Source: Arabidopsis thaliana (lineage: Eukaryota > Streptophyta > Magnoliopsida > Brassicales > Brassicaceae). From it: a stretch of DNA of 64,000 nucleotides. How positions within the stretch are numbered: the first letter of the stretch is position 1; every line of letters starts with the position of its first letter. Below, one piece after another: positions 1 to 14,719 of this stretch. The notes below the pieces were generated by a model that had not been told where the DNA came from, made no database searches, and saw only the letters and a program-made list of their open reading frames with translations. Both the position numbers and the translations under genes were made by a program. The stretch lies in the NCBI RefSeq assembly GCF_000001735.4, contig NC_003070.9, positions 310,001 to 374,000 of the forward strand, read 5' to 3'.

Positions 1-331
1 CTGGTAGGCAAATATTTTTATCATTCAAACTCTTCTATAAGTGATATTAATAAAAAGCTTGTATTTGTTTGTTTTTATTGGTAAATATATAAATGAACCC
101 ACGTCCCCTAAAGGCTAAAGCAACATTCAGTAACAGACGGTCCCGCACAAGAACCTCACAACAGCGACAGTTACAAAACATATCATATATTTCATTTAAC
201 CTTTTCGTATATATTACTCTTTCTAGTCACATTTTCCTCAGCTCCCACTGCTCACAGTATTCACACGTCACATATATATATCTTTTATGTGTTATATACC
301 CACAGAGACCAGTCCTAAGAATCACATGTAG
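1..331. other. 5' flank of SBT1.1 (intergenic)
   Basis: AT-rich sequence before the subtilase gene. An upstream ATG at 93 opens a reading frame that runs to 350 and overlaps the subtilase start, but its composition is not protein-like and most of it lies upstream of the TATA-like run, so it is probably not transcribed as coding sequence. Nothing else is recognisable; the neighbouring gene to the left lies outside the window. Confidence 0.6.
271..280 (+). promoter_or_regulatory. putative TATA box of SBT1.1
   Basis: The run catatatata lies about 50-60 bp before the ATG at 332, a plausible TATA position for a short 5' UTR. AT runs are common in this genome, so this is only a candidate. Confidence 0.35.
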
Positions 332-3011
<2,680 letters not shown>

Positions 3012-3594
3012 ATTTCGCATCTATTGATTGCCATTTTCATATTTATTATATACCAAAGAAACTTATTGAACAAAAGCTTACCCTAAACTTGTAAGAATTT
3101 GTCAATAAATCAAAACATCTCTTATTTACTATAATTTTTTTACATGAATTTTCCTTCTCTGTTGCAAGACCAGTCTACAGTATATAAAAAGCTGTTACAA
3201 GAGATCATAGCATTCGCTTGTCACAGATACCCTTCAACTTAATATATAAAAAGCTGATTAAGTCGTAAAACAACGATTTCTTGGTAGATATGAGTCTATG
3301 TAGTCATGATTATTACAAATATAAAAACAAATCCAATGCATAACAATAAAACAACGCAAAAGAAGATTCTGCTTGATCTTCTTTCCTGTCCTATAAAGAG
3401 TTGTTGCTAGATGAAGAACTAGAGAGAAAAAGATTCAGTTTTAATTTTCCACCTATAAATTGTTCAAAACATAAACAACAATAAACCCAAATGACAACGC
3501 AGATCCAGAAGACCCCCATGTAGAAAGCAAGTGAGTTCCAAGAATATGGCGAGGAAAGAAACTTACAATTAAAGGGAAGAACAGAGCCTTATCT
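3012..3594. other. convergent intergenic region SBT1.1 / GET3A
   Basis: AT-rich, carrying the 3' UTRs of two converging genes. No gene, repeat or RNA is recognised. Confidence 0.6.
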
Positions 3595-5831
3595 TTAGCC
3601 ACTCTTGACCCGTTCGAGTTCTTCTTCAGCTGTTTTTAACTGCAAACGCAATGTGTGTACTTTCCTCTCCAGCTCCTCTACATTGCTCCTGCTAGTGGTA
3701 GGATGGTACGGCGTCAAGAACTTATGTGAAAACGCCTTTAAGGCTTCAACCCCTGTCACCTGTGATCCAAACATCCACAACAAGTGTAAATCTCAGGATG
3801 TATATTATATAAGGCTTTAGTTTCATTTTCGTCTTGATCATGTTCCTTCTCATCTATATTGAATGTCATGCGTTCTTACCTCTTCCGGAAGCAGAGGAAG
3901 CTTTGTGATATTAAAGTCATCGTATAGCATATAAAACTGATCAAGATACTTCTGTTGCATCCGCATCCTTGCTCTGAGCAACTTGGACTCCACATCTACA
4001 GAAGACAAGTGTAGATAATTCGTCAAATTTGTATGTAAAACAAGTTCAAAACGAGAAGATAGACACGACAGCAAATAAATAGGCACCTTCGTCGTCGTAT
4101 AGTACTTGGTTGATGATAATGTTATGCGTGTCAATCTCAAACTTGGCGAGTTCCTGAACAAGTCTCTCTGTTTCATAGAGAGACAAGAACTCGGGGATGC
4201 AGACACAAACGAACGTAGTCATATCCTACGTAATGGAGCCAAATGTGTCAATTTCTTATCTTAAAATGCAGAGTTTGTTAGATATGTATCAGAATTTTCA
4301 CTAATGCAAATGAATGCTGTCAAACCGTATGCTACAGAACAATGTGAAGAATCTAAAACTAAACTTCACGAACAGAGTTAAGAAAACAGTCAATGAGTAC
4401 TGAAAATAGCAAAGAACTTAAACAATTGAAAAAATGTTACCGGGTCTTTGAATTGCCGATTTACTTGCTCAATCACATCTTTCAAGCCCTCAAGTCTTCC
4501 CAGCAAAGCATCCTCTCCGAACTCATCCTCCATGCCAAACATACGGCTCATCTGCATTACCAATCAGTTCCATGAAAAATCAGCCAAAGAAGAAACCAAA
4601 GAGCAATATCTGTTGCCAAGCAAACTGAATTTGACAAGCTTAAAGACATGCCTGAGTCATCAAGCCACCAAATCTACTCTTCAATGACATCAACTTCGAA
4701 AGTCCCTTTTCTAGTGTGGCCGGAAACTGTAACAGGCGGAGAGTATGTCCAGTAGGAGCAGTGTCAAACACAATAGTAGCATAATCCATTGTTTGCACCA
4801 ACCTAAGGAAACATAAACATATCAAAATTTGACTGTGATAATACATGGATAAAGGCAGATGATTACTAGAAGAACTAAATGGCTATTTACTTCAACATCT
4901 CAGCAAAACTCATAGCCTCATCGATTCCAGGAATCGCATTTGCCAAATCAGAGAATAAACCATCCATCCCGTCTGTACCAGCCATGTCATCAGTTTCAAC
5001 GGTAGGATCTACCTCCTGAGAAAAGCAAACAAGATTCACTCACTATCAAGAGGGAAGGAGTGTGAATCGTAACCATTTGCTTATAGTATGTGTATATATA
5101 TACATATACACACAGACACAACTAAGAGCTTCAAGCTTAGAAGAGTAGCCATAAAGTCATCATCAAGCCTGTCTATTAGAGGCGACCCAGAACCACAAAA
5201 AACAACTTTTTTTTTTTTTTTTGAATTTGGCATAACTAGCCATGAATTTTAACTACAATAGACAAAAATTCGATTTGATTTGGGGACATCAAATCTTCTT
5301 CACAATCCCCTTCCGTATCAAGAATACAAATTGGCGTCCAAATTCCAAACCTAATCCCCAAAATCAGAGTGGGCATATGATAAGAAAGGCACAAATCAAC
5401 CGTATTTATGCAAGTACTAAATCTGACTTCAAAATCAAAATTGATCCATCAATCTGCGGTTTGAAATTCGTGAATCAGAGAACCCTAATTCCCAATGAGA
5501 TTAAAATCCAGGAGCGAAACTACCAAATTCCCTCTAAAATCTAGCACGATCTAGAACAAAATCGGAGAAAGCTTACCATGGCAAAGAGATTAGAGAAACC
5601 TTGAACCAAAGTGGGAGATTTAGTGAAGCGTTGCTGAAAGGCATCACTAAGATTGTGAGCAGGATCGGTGGAGATGATGAGAACGGAGGATCGAACACTG
5701 GCGAGACAAATTGCGAGAATTGAACTGCATGTCGTCTTCCCAACACCTCCTTTACCTCCGACGAAAACCCATTTAAGAGACTCTTGGTCCAGAATGTTCT
5801 GTACTGTCGCCTCCGGCAAATCCGCCGCCAT
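3595..5831 (-). CDS. GET3A: GET3-type ATPase for tail-anchored protein insertion
   Basis: Cytosolic P-loop ATPase of the ArsA/TRC40/Get3 family (AT1G01910), which carries tail-anchored membrane proteins to the ER. Seven exons: 5577-5831, 4891-5015, 4802-4652, 4441-4551, 4087-4225, 3880-3995, 3595-3759; product 353 aa. Seen: deviant Walker A with Lys27 in KGGVGKT, catalytic Asp56 in DPAHNLSD (switch I), DTAPTGHT, and a C-terminal coiled coil ([20 protein letters not shown]). Intron 3 uses a GC donor (CAG|GCATGT) and is needed to read LMTQ-MSRM. The CxxC zinc pair that bridges the fungal and animal dimer is absent from the corresponding segment. Intron 1 holds a 16-T run at 5207-5222. Start ATG at 5831; divergent promoter shared with the SET gene. 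Confidence 0.96.
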
Positions 5832-6203
5832 TGCTAATTCCTTGCTCGTCTCTCTTCCACTAGTCTCAATCTAAAGAGCTCCTTGTTAGATATTTGGCGT
5901 ACGGAAGAGTTTAACTGCGGCGAGAGACTTTTAACGCCGCCCGGTTCAATATTTTGGTTCTCGGTTTTGGGATATCACAGCAGTCTTGGTTTGATTTTTT
6001 TGGTTATCGTTTTTCACTTGTTCAATTTTTCTTTTTTTGTTAAAAATTTAAATTTGGTGTGTTTAAGTTCATAAACGCTAAATAAGCCCATACAAAAGCC
6101 CACATAGATGAAGCCATTACGACAGCGTATTGTGAGTTACGATTGAAAACCCCTCTCTACTCGGTTAAACCCGTCGCCGGCATATTGATCTTCGCCGGAG
6201 GAT
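5832..6203. promoter_or_regulatory. divergent promoter GET3A / SET gene with site II motifs
   Basis: A 372-bp gap between two start codons on opposite strands. It holds two AGCCCA motifs (TGGGCT on the other strand) at 6085-6090 and 6097-6102. Such site II motifs bind TCP factors and are typical of plant housekeeping promoters. Bidirectional use is inferred from the layout. Confidence 0.6.
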
Positions 6204-9200
6204 ATGGCGATTTCAGAAGAAGAAGCCAAACTCGAAAGGTTCCTAGATTGGCTTCAGGTTAGATCCGGATTAAGTGTTGTTTTTCAGTCCTGATCTGCTG
6301 CTCTATATCATGGCATTTTGTGTTTCGATCTAATTTCATTCAGGTGAATGGAGGTGAATTAAGAGGCTGCAACATCAAATATTCTGACTCCCTAAAAGGA
6401 TTTGGCATATTCGCTTCCACCTCCACTCAAGCTTCCGATGGTATAGTATTGTTCTTACCATTTCTTGCTGGGTTTTTTTCCGGGGAATATGTATGGAAAG
6501 TTGATATTGAATTCTGATTCAGCTCTGGAAATTTTCAGAAGTTTTGCTTGTTGTTCCGCTTGATCTGGCCATTACCCCTATGAGAGTTCTTCAGGACCCT
6601 CTCCTGGGCCCTGAGTGTCAGAAAATGTTCGAACAAGGACAAGTTGATGACCGCTTTCTCATGATTCTGTTCCTCACTTTGGAGCGTCTTCGTATCAATT
6701 CTTCTTGGAAGCCGTAAGTTTTTTTTTTAATCTCTTAGCACACATTTACGTAAGCTTAAGGGTATTCATCTGTCTAGAAATGATATGATAGGTATCTTGA
6801 TATGCTTCCTACTCGATTTGGCAATCCTCTTTGGTTTTCTGATGATGACATCCTTGAGCTAAAAGGGACTAACTTGTATCACGCAACCGAGTTACAGGTC
6901 TCAATCTTGATCATTTATTCCTGTCTTATCATATCGTCCTTAAAATAGCAACCACATTTTCTCTTTTCATTTATTAAACCCAATAACCATCGTGTATTCA
7001 TTCTCAGAAGAAGAAGTTGCTCTCGCTTTACCATGACAAGGTGGAGGTCCTGGTGACAAAGCTTCTTATTTTGGATGGCGATTCCGAAAGGTTGACATAT
7101 TTACACTACTTTTAGACCAAATTATTGTTCATTGATAATCATATTTTGTTTTCTCTCTTCGTGCAGCAAGGTCTCCTTTGAACACTTCCTCTGGTATGTT
7201 TGGTACTGGTGTTATTCCTTGTTAGTAGAACCAGACTTTTGTGTCTTGTAAAGGGCTGCTTAGTGATCTTGCGACTTTTTTCAATTATGCCAGGGCAAAC
7301 TCTGTATTCTGGAGTCGCGCCTTGAATATTCCTCTTCCACATTCTTTCGTGTTTCCACAAAGCCAAGATGATACCGGGGAATGCACATCAACAAGTGAGT
7401 CCCCTGAAACGGCTCCAGTTAATTCTAATGAGGAAAAAGGCAAGTCATTAACGTCGGTCTGCTGAATTCTGTGTGAAATGCCTCTTTTTTAATTATTATT
7501 ATTCTATCATGTAACGACAATTTCATGGGTTTCTTCATTTTCTGATGGGTAGAAATTCAGGCTCAACCTGCGCCATCTGTAGGATCCGGAGATACAATAT
7601 GGGTTGAGGGGCTTGTTCCTGGCATTGACTTTTGCAACCATGGTATGCCAATCTTTGTTTCAAAAAGACTCTATTATCAGTTTCTCCGTTCCATAATGTT
7701 GATATGGTTAATGAGTATATCCCAGTGTGATGTGATATAATGACCTATGGTTATGGCAGTATAGATTTGAAGCCTGTGGCGACTTGGGAAGTTGATGGGA
7801 TCGGATCAGTATCTAGGGTTCCTTTCTCCATGTACCTTCTCTCTGGTTGGCCAAATATTTGTTTGTGTTACCTCTCAGCTTTCTACAATTTTTCAATCAA
7901 ACAATACAGAACATTCTTTTTCCTCTCTTCTTTTTGATCTGTATGCGGAAAACTAAGTGCTACAATTCTGTAAAGCAGTTGCTCAACGTCCTATCCCAAA
8001 GAAGGAGATCTCGATCAGTTATGGTAACAAAGGAAATGAGGTAAGATGTTTTGCAGCTATCTTGTACAACTATATAACTTGTCTCTTGGTAAAAAATCAC
8101 ATCTAGCCCTTTGTTTGAGTGATGTGCCTTCTTGCTGAATGCAGGAGCTTCTTTACCTGTATGGCTTTGTGATAGATAACAACCCAGATGATTATCTCAT
8201 GGTAATATTTACATCCATCAACAGTTCCCTACCTTTTCAACCAGTGATGTATTATAGAAGTCTTGAGAATGATGACGAGAAACATAACTTTCAAGATCAA
8301 GGAGATGCTCGTCAATTTTGTTCTCACATCTGTTGTTACGTTTAACAATGGATTTATTCAGGTACATTATCCTGTTGAGGCAATTCCGAGTATCCCTTTT
8401 TCTGATTCCAAGGGGCAGCTGCTTGAAGCTCAGGTTAGCAGTACAAGTCTTCGCACTATCTTACCCGAAGTTTTGATTATAGACCCTATAAGACAATGTA
8501 GCTCTTTAATACATTTATTTCCATGTAATATGTAACTGTCGAACTCTAAAAAATATCATTGCAGAATGCACAACTCCGGTGTCTCTTGCCAAAATCGGTC
8601 CTAAATCATGGGTTTTTCCCACGAACCACATCAGTAATTAGAGAAAGTGATGAGAAGGAAACAGTGAGATCCTGTAATTTCAGTTGGTCTGGGAAGCGTA
8701 AGATGCCCACATATATGAACAAACTAGTTTTCCCAGAAGATTTTATGACTGGCTTAAGGACCATTGCAATGCAAGAAGAAGAGATTTACAAGGTCTCAGC
8801 TATGCTTGAAGAGGTATGATCACCGTTTTTTCTTTCTTCTGACATCTGAAACCCATATCCTACACAAAAAATCTCCATCTCTGAAAGAGTGAAAGTAGTA
8901 ACTTGGGAAACGAAGGCGGAATCATAAATATCCACAGTTTGTCTTCCACTAGATAATGAGACAAAAGTATTGTTTTCCTGAAAAGCTTGTTGAGTCAAGA
9001 CAAGGCGAGCAACCTTCTGAAACTGAGGTCAGGATGGCAGTATGGGAAGCATGTGGGGATTCTGGAGCTTTGCAGTTACTTGTGGATCTCCTTAATTCAA
9101 AGTAAGCAGTTGAATTTGAACATGGATTCTTAAGGGCTAACTAAGATGTTTGTCTGTGGGATGAGAAGAAAATTACAGACCTCAATGCTTTTTGTCCTGA

Positions 9201-9507
9201 CAGGATGATGAAGCTGGAAGAGAATTCTGGCACTGAAGAACAAGATGCTAGGCTCCTTGAGGAGGCGTGCGTCTTAGAGAGCCATGAAGAATCGAGGTAC
9301 AATGTAAAAAATCTGTGGACATGTCGTTTAGATATTGATTAAAAATGTTTATAAAATATGTTTTGTGGTAGGGACTTGGATGGGAGAAGGATGAGCAGAA
9401 ACAAGTGGTCAAGTGTAGTGTACCGTAGAGGACAGAAGCAGCTCACAAGACTGTTGTTGAAGGAGGCAGAGCATGCCCTTCACTTAGCTCTCTCCTCTGA
9501 CCATTGA
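6204..9507 (+). CDS. SET-domain protein-lysine methyltransferase, Rubisco-LSMT-like
   Basis: Non-histone-type SET methyltransferase (AT1G01920), 558 aa in 16 exons: 6204-6257, 6344-6440, 6539-6713, 6792-6897, 7008-7090, 7167-7193, 7294-7439, 7553-7642, 7765-7845, 7979-8040, 8145-8201, 8362-8433, 8565-8813, 8953-9101, 9204-9296, 9372-9507. Seen: GFGIFAS (SAM-binding start of SET), GIDFCNH with Asn258-His259, the terminal SET motif ELLYLYGFV with Tyr313, then a helical domain like the Rubisco-LSMT substrate-binding domain. Exon 6 is only 27 bp. Intron 7 (7440-7552) has a GC donor with perfect consensus AAG|GCAAGT. The substrate is unknown; SETD3/LSMT relatives modify Lys or His of cytosolic or plastid proteins. 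No obvious transit peptide. Confidence 0.93.
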
Positions 9508-10206
9508 CTGATATCTCATCGGTGTTTTATTGTAGATTATTTTAAACATATCCATTTCAAAGGCTAAATAAGCAAATTGTGTGATATAACAATTATTAGT
9601 GTGTGGCACCAAATTAACGGTCTATATATTTTAAAGTAATACCCAAATCTTTTAGCTAAACCAATATAAAATCTTTTCATCTAAATCAAATCTGGTGCAA
9701 AATCAATAGGATTTGCAAAGATTCGGTAATGGCACCACGCCATTTACTCATTTACTCATATTTAGTGCCGCTACTCTTTCTTGATCCTTAAGAAAAAAGA
9801 AAAAAAAACTTGCAACTCTGGATCGAGACACTATTGATGTGAAAACAAGGCTTCATGCATATATATATATATATATGGAAATATTGAGAAGTCGGTTTGT
9901 GGTCTAAACGGGCCTTCTAAAAACAAATTTGTGTGTGGCCTAATAATTGAGTCGGTAATGTTGTGCACTTTAATGATGATACTCACTTCTTGTTTTTCAA
10001 ACTTTCTCCTCTTTTACCTAACTCACTAAAAAGTTGGAAATTAACTTGTGCTTGAACTGCTTTGAATGTTAAGTGATGCCATCCGTCTTTCTGCAGCGGC
10101 TGCTCTCTTTTCCCTCTGTGCTGCCATTGCTCTCCTCACTTCCTCCTATTACAACAAGATTTACACCAAAGACAAAGCAAATGTTGACATGGCTTCTCCT
10201 TAAATA
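9508..10206. other. convergent intergenic region with (AT)9
   Basis: About 700 bp between convergent stop codons. It holds 3' UTR sequence and a short AT microsatellite. An open frame near 10073 is the antisense of the last exon of the Vms1-like gene plus flank and is not a gene. Confidence 0.6.
9859..9876. repeat. (AT)9 microsatellite
   Basis: Nine perfect AT units in an intergenic region; no functional signal around it. Confidence 0.8.
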
Positions 10207-12809
10207 TCAGACTGAGATCAGATTATACAAATTGGGGTTTGTGAAGCTAACCACTTTAGAAATTGGCTTCTCCTTCTCCGCCTGCGCAGCTTCGGCCTGC
10301 AAACACAGGGAGGGTTAGATAACAAGTCTCTACTAATCCGAGTTTTGTTTGAAAAATAGACCCTGATTCAAAACGTTACCTGAGCCTTCTTTTCTCGGGC
10401 TTTGCGTAGTTTCTTCAACTCCTTTGTTCTTGCTTTCTGCTTGGCGTCTTTTTCTGCCTGAACAACAATCACCGTCACGAATCAAGTTAGTCTGATGATG
10501 GATTCAGACTCCCATATGCAACCACATGTCTCCGAAAATCATATACCAAATCATGCCAGAACAAATATATACGACACCAATTAATATAGTATTTGGCAGT
10601 CATCGGATTCTAACACATGACCACACATACATCATTAACTCCGGGATAGAGCTCAACCTAAAATCCCAATGCGCAATGAAAGGACTAACTGCACTAGTCC
10701 TATTTTGCCTCATGCGGAATCCTTAACCAAACTTCTAAATTCAACAAATAACAAACCAATGCAAGTACCTGCTTGGCAGCTTGAGATTCCTCCATCTCTT
10801 TTGTGAGCGGGCTGGGTACTTTAGCATCATGCCAATTCCATTTTTCAAGGTTTAACGCCATAAACCGTCTGAAAGTGTTTCTCACTTCCTTCTCATTTGC
10901 AAGCATGTATGGCGTTCTGCCTCTTTCATCCTTAGCACAAGGATCCATACCCTCCTCCAAGAACTCCATAACTCTTTCACAATCACCCGATTTGGCAGCT
11001 TCATGTAAGGCAGTTGACGTACCAGTAACTCCATCCTCGATATCCTCTTCTATACGATTTGGTTCCTCTAAGATTATGTTGCTAGAAGAAGTTTCATCGG
11101 GCTCTTCCTTTCTTGAGGTTTTGCCAGAATCCTCATTGTGGGTCTGCACCACTGTATTAGCTTTGGTGACTTCTGGTCGATTAACAAAAATCTCCTCAGT
11201 TACATGTGCAATCTGAGTCAACTGATTATATATACGCTGTGATTCCTTGAAGGTTGGCCGACGGATCGTAAATGGAACGTTTCGTACAGCGCAGTTTTGG
11301 CTGCTAAAGTACGGTTTGCCTCCATTGAAAAGTAATTGCCTACTGCTTGAGGGAGCATGGACAAAAACACAAGCAGCACCATCAAAATAAGGTTTCCAGC
11401 TAGCAAGTAGCTCTTGAATATCCTAACAATAGAGAGAAAAATGACAAAAATTACACTTCAAGGCTATGAATTATCTTTCCTAGAGGTAAAAAAATATATA
11501 AACATTTTTTCTTTATGTTTTCCTTCCTATGATCCTGATCCCGGTTGATAATCATCGAGGAGGCGGCCAATGTTTCCACCCGTTTAAGAGACCTAAATCA
11601 TGTTTACAAAACTATACACCACACTTCCGAGTTCAGAATTGCCTTTACAAATGGACAGAGCCGCATATATTATTATAAAAAATCAACGACCTTTTGTAAT
11701 CTCAGCTGAAAAGAGAAGGAAACAGTAGCAAAACATGTCCAGAGACAAACCTTTTTTAAAGCAAGTTCATTGTAACGACGAAGTGAGGCTCCGGCAGAGT
11801 GTATACTTCTCCCGCTTGCATCTTTTGTGGACTGCTTTTTACCAGCCTTGGCTCTTACAACATATCTACACATAGGGAAAGGGAATTAGAGGACAAAAAG
11901 AGGCAAAGGACTGTGAATAAAGTTTTATGAACTGAGAGGAAATGAGAAGAGAAGTACCTGTGGAATGTCTTATGAGCCACAACCGACTTTCCATTAAAGA
12001 CAGTACCGGCAAAGTGGCCACCACTTGCAAGCAACACGACACGCATTTGCCTATCATCCTTATTCTCTCGAATCAAATTTCTCAACCTCTCAGTAACTTC
12101 ATTCTCGACCAAGCTACCACAACAGTCAACAGAAACTCCTCTGTCATTCTCGAACGAAACACTTTCAGCGTCGTCCATGATTAAGCATTTCCAGATAGAA
12201 ACTTTGTCACCACTTTGAAGACGGAAAAATAGTTTCTTTTTATCAATACCCTTTTGAGCATCAAAGTGGAAAGAGGGTGGTCTAGTCTCAGCTTCGTCCT
12301 CTGAACCTGATATGCTAGACACGTCATAGTCTTGGACCGACTCAGATGTCAACTCATCAACATCTTCCTCTTTTAATATAGCCTTGCCAGCAACACTCAG
12401 CTTGATCTACAAATCACAGCAACCACATTAAGGCATTGGAAAACGAAATTGTGACACTTTTTTTTTCCATATAATTGCTCGAATAATTTAGTCGGAAGAG
12501 AGAAATTTGTACGTTAAGGCGATGAATATCGGACTTGAAGTGGTAGCGTTGATCTTGAAGAGACAGGAACTCAATTTTACAAGTATTACAGGTCCATCTG
12601 TCCAAAATCACGCCGTCCTTGGAACTCTTATCCTCCTCCGCCTCCTCTGGATCGAAAGTTTTGGGTGGTCCGAATGCCGATTGAGTCTCCGAAGGATTCG
12701 ACAACCGACACGAGTCAAAGAAATCCGCCGTCAAGTCAAATATCGATCGAGGCTGTTTATATTCTGGATTACCAATCTCGGTGGTGGCCGCCGCGCCGGT
12801 GGTCGCCAT
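10207..12809 (-). CDS. Vms1/ANKZF1-like peptidyl-tRNA hydrolase, ribosome quality control
   Basis: AT1G01930, often annotated only as zinc-finger protein-related. Six exons: 12513-12809, 11958-12406, 11751-11865, 10769-11422, 10380-10457, 10207-10296; 560 aa. Domain order: C2H2-type finger [18 protein letters not shown] near residues 70-95; VLRF1 release-factor-like domain with [10 protein letters not shown] and the candidate catalytic Gln260 in GKKQSTKD (codon 11832-11834); two ankyrin-like repeats ([20 protein letters not shown]); and a basic C-terminal helix rich in Lys/Arg with the look of a Cdc48-binding VIM motif. This is the architecture of yeast Vms1 and human ANKZF1, which free nascent chains from stalled 60S ribosomes. 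The role here is inferred from family; the Gln position is by eye alignment. Shares a 272-bp divergent promoter with CYP18-1. Confidence 0.92.
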
Positions 12810-13081
12810 TAATTATGAATTGGACGGATTGATTTTCCTAACACCGGTACCGATACCGATAAGTGTGGATTTGAAAGCTTTGTGAGATAAACGATTCCGT
12901 TTTGTTATTTTCTTAAATGGATCCATAATGTCATTAAAGTGGCCCATATAAGGCCCAATAATACAAGGCGGCGATGCAGAAAGATCTCGAACGAACAAAA
13001 GCGCCAAAAGCATCCTAGACGCGACTGAGAAAATAAATATAGAAGAAAGCCTCTCTGCTCGTTTTGCGTTTCCGAGCAACA
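12810..13081. promoter_or_regulatory. divergent promoter Vms1-like / CYP18-1
   Basis: 272 bp between two opposite start codons, with GGCCCA motifs (site II, TGGGCC on the other strand) at 12941-12946 and 12952-12957. Shared regulation of the two genes is inferred. Confidence 0.6.
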
Positions 13082-14719
13082 ATGGTGAGTCGTTTGTCCA
13101 TTGTTCGTTCGTTTGTCCTTTGTTCGTTCTAGTCAGTTTTTTTTTTAATATAGTTCTGGCGATATTTGTATTTATATGTTCGAGTTTCCTGGTTTTGATT
13201 ATTGCAGTCGGTAACTTTGCACACGAACCTGGGTGACATCAAGTGCGAAATCTTCTGTGACGAGGTTCCCAAGAGTGCTGAGGTTAGTTATTCACTCAGC
13301 TCATGTTTCTCGGTTTCGATTTGAGCTGTTTTCTTTGAATTGTTTACAAAATCAGTCCAGTTGAGGCAAATAACAAAACAATATTCACTAGGTTATCTAG
13401 TGTCCAATTAGCTATTACCTGGTGCTGGGTTCTTGTATTGTATGGATGATTTTTCTTCTCCTTCTCTGGATTGTTTTTAATCTTTAGGCGAAATTAGGGT
13501 TATATGAATGTCATGATTGGGGAAATTATTTTTCCCTCAACAGTGTTGGTGTATAGGTTCATTATTTTTCAATGCGTATTCATTGGATCACTGAGCTATT
13601 TCTCTCTGACAATTTTCGCAAGTTTTTCCATGTATGAAGCACCTTGACCTTTAGCTTTGATCTTTCATATTGGTGCAGAACTTTTTGGCGTTGTGTGCTA
13701 GTGGCTACTACGATGGTACTATCTTTCATAGAAATATCAAAGGGTTCATGATTCAAGGAGGAGACCCCAAGGGGACCGGAAAAGGAGGAACTAGCATCTG
13801 GGGCAAGAAATTCAATGATGAGATCCGAGACTCCCTTAAGGTATCTCTATTCTCATCTCTGCTTATACTTTCCCTTTATCCTTCAAACTGCATCTTCAAT
13901 GTAATGCAACTGTCTCATGGCCTGTTGGTGTGTTACCTCTTATTCAGTGTCTTCATAATCCATGTTAGCATCCATCCATAATTATAGACTTCTTTTAGCT
14001 CAGAACCATTATTAGTCTTAGAAAACCAAAGTGGCTGAGTACACTATCCTGATCTGTTCCTTCTGACTGTAAGGTAAGGTATCAATGTGTTTTAGCCAGG
14101 TAGTCATATGCATGCCATTACCCTACTCATAACCGCTAGTGCAATCCCTCTTGCATTTAATTCCAGGGAAGTAGATAGATTTGAGTCTGTTGCGAATGGT
14201 CTTATCTATCTCTCTAGTTGTTCTTGATAATTTACCAGATTCCATTCTCTTATGCAGCACAATGCAAGAGGGATGCTGTCAATGGCAAACAGCGGTCCAA
14301 ACACCAACGGAAGCCAGTTCTTCATAACCTATGCAAAACAACCACATCTCAATGGATTATACACCATCTTTGGCAAAGTCATTCATGGCTTCGAAGTGCT
14401 TGACATTATGGAAAAGGTAAACCAACCTCTTACCCTCTTAAATCACCTCGTCTTTCTAAGAAGAGTTTGAACTCTTATGTTTTCTTCCTTACTGTGACTG
14501 TTGTTAGCCTAAATCAAGTGTGTTAAAGAAGAATGCTTGTTAGTTGTTGGTGATATGAAGCCTGGAACAGGATTTATTGATCTGAATTTTGTTTTTAGAA
14601 AACTCATCTAATGATATGATTGTGGCCTGTTGCAGACTCAAACAGGACCAGGAGATAGGCCGCTTGCTGAGATAAGGCTAAACCGTGTGACGATCCACGC
14701 CAATCCACTTGCTGGTTAA
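13082..14719 (+). CDS. CYP18-1: peptidyl-prolyl isomerase CYP18-1 (PPIL3-type cyclophilin)
   Basis: Single-domain cyclophilin of the nuclear PPIL3 subfamily (AT1G01940), linked to spliceosomes; 160 aa. Exons: 13082-13084, 13208-13282, 13679-13840, 14258-14416, 14636-14719. The first coding exon is nothing but the ATG (ATG|GTGAGT). Seen: the catalytic block [15 protein letters not shown] with the active Arg, Phe and Gln, the [15 protein letters not shown] block, and [10 protein letters not shown], where the Trp that gives CypA its strong cyclosporin binding is Tyr, as in PPIL3. No transit peptide or extra domain. Confidence 0.96.
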
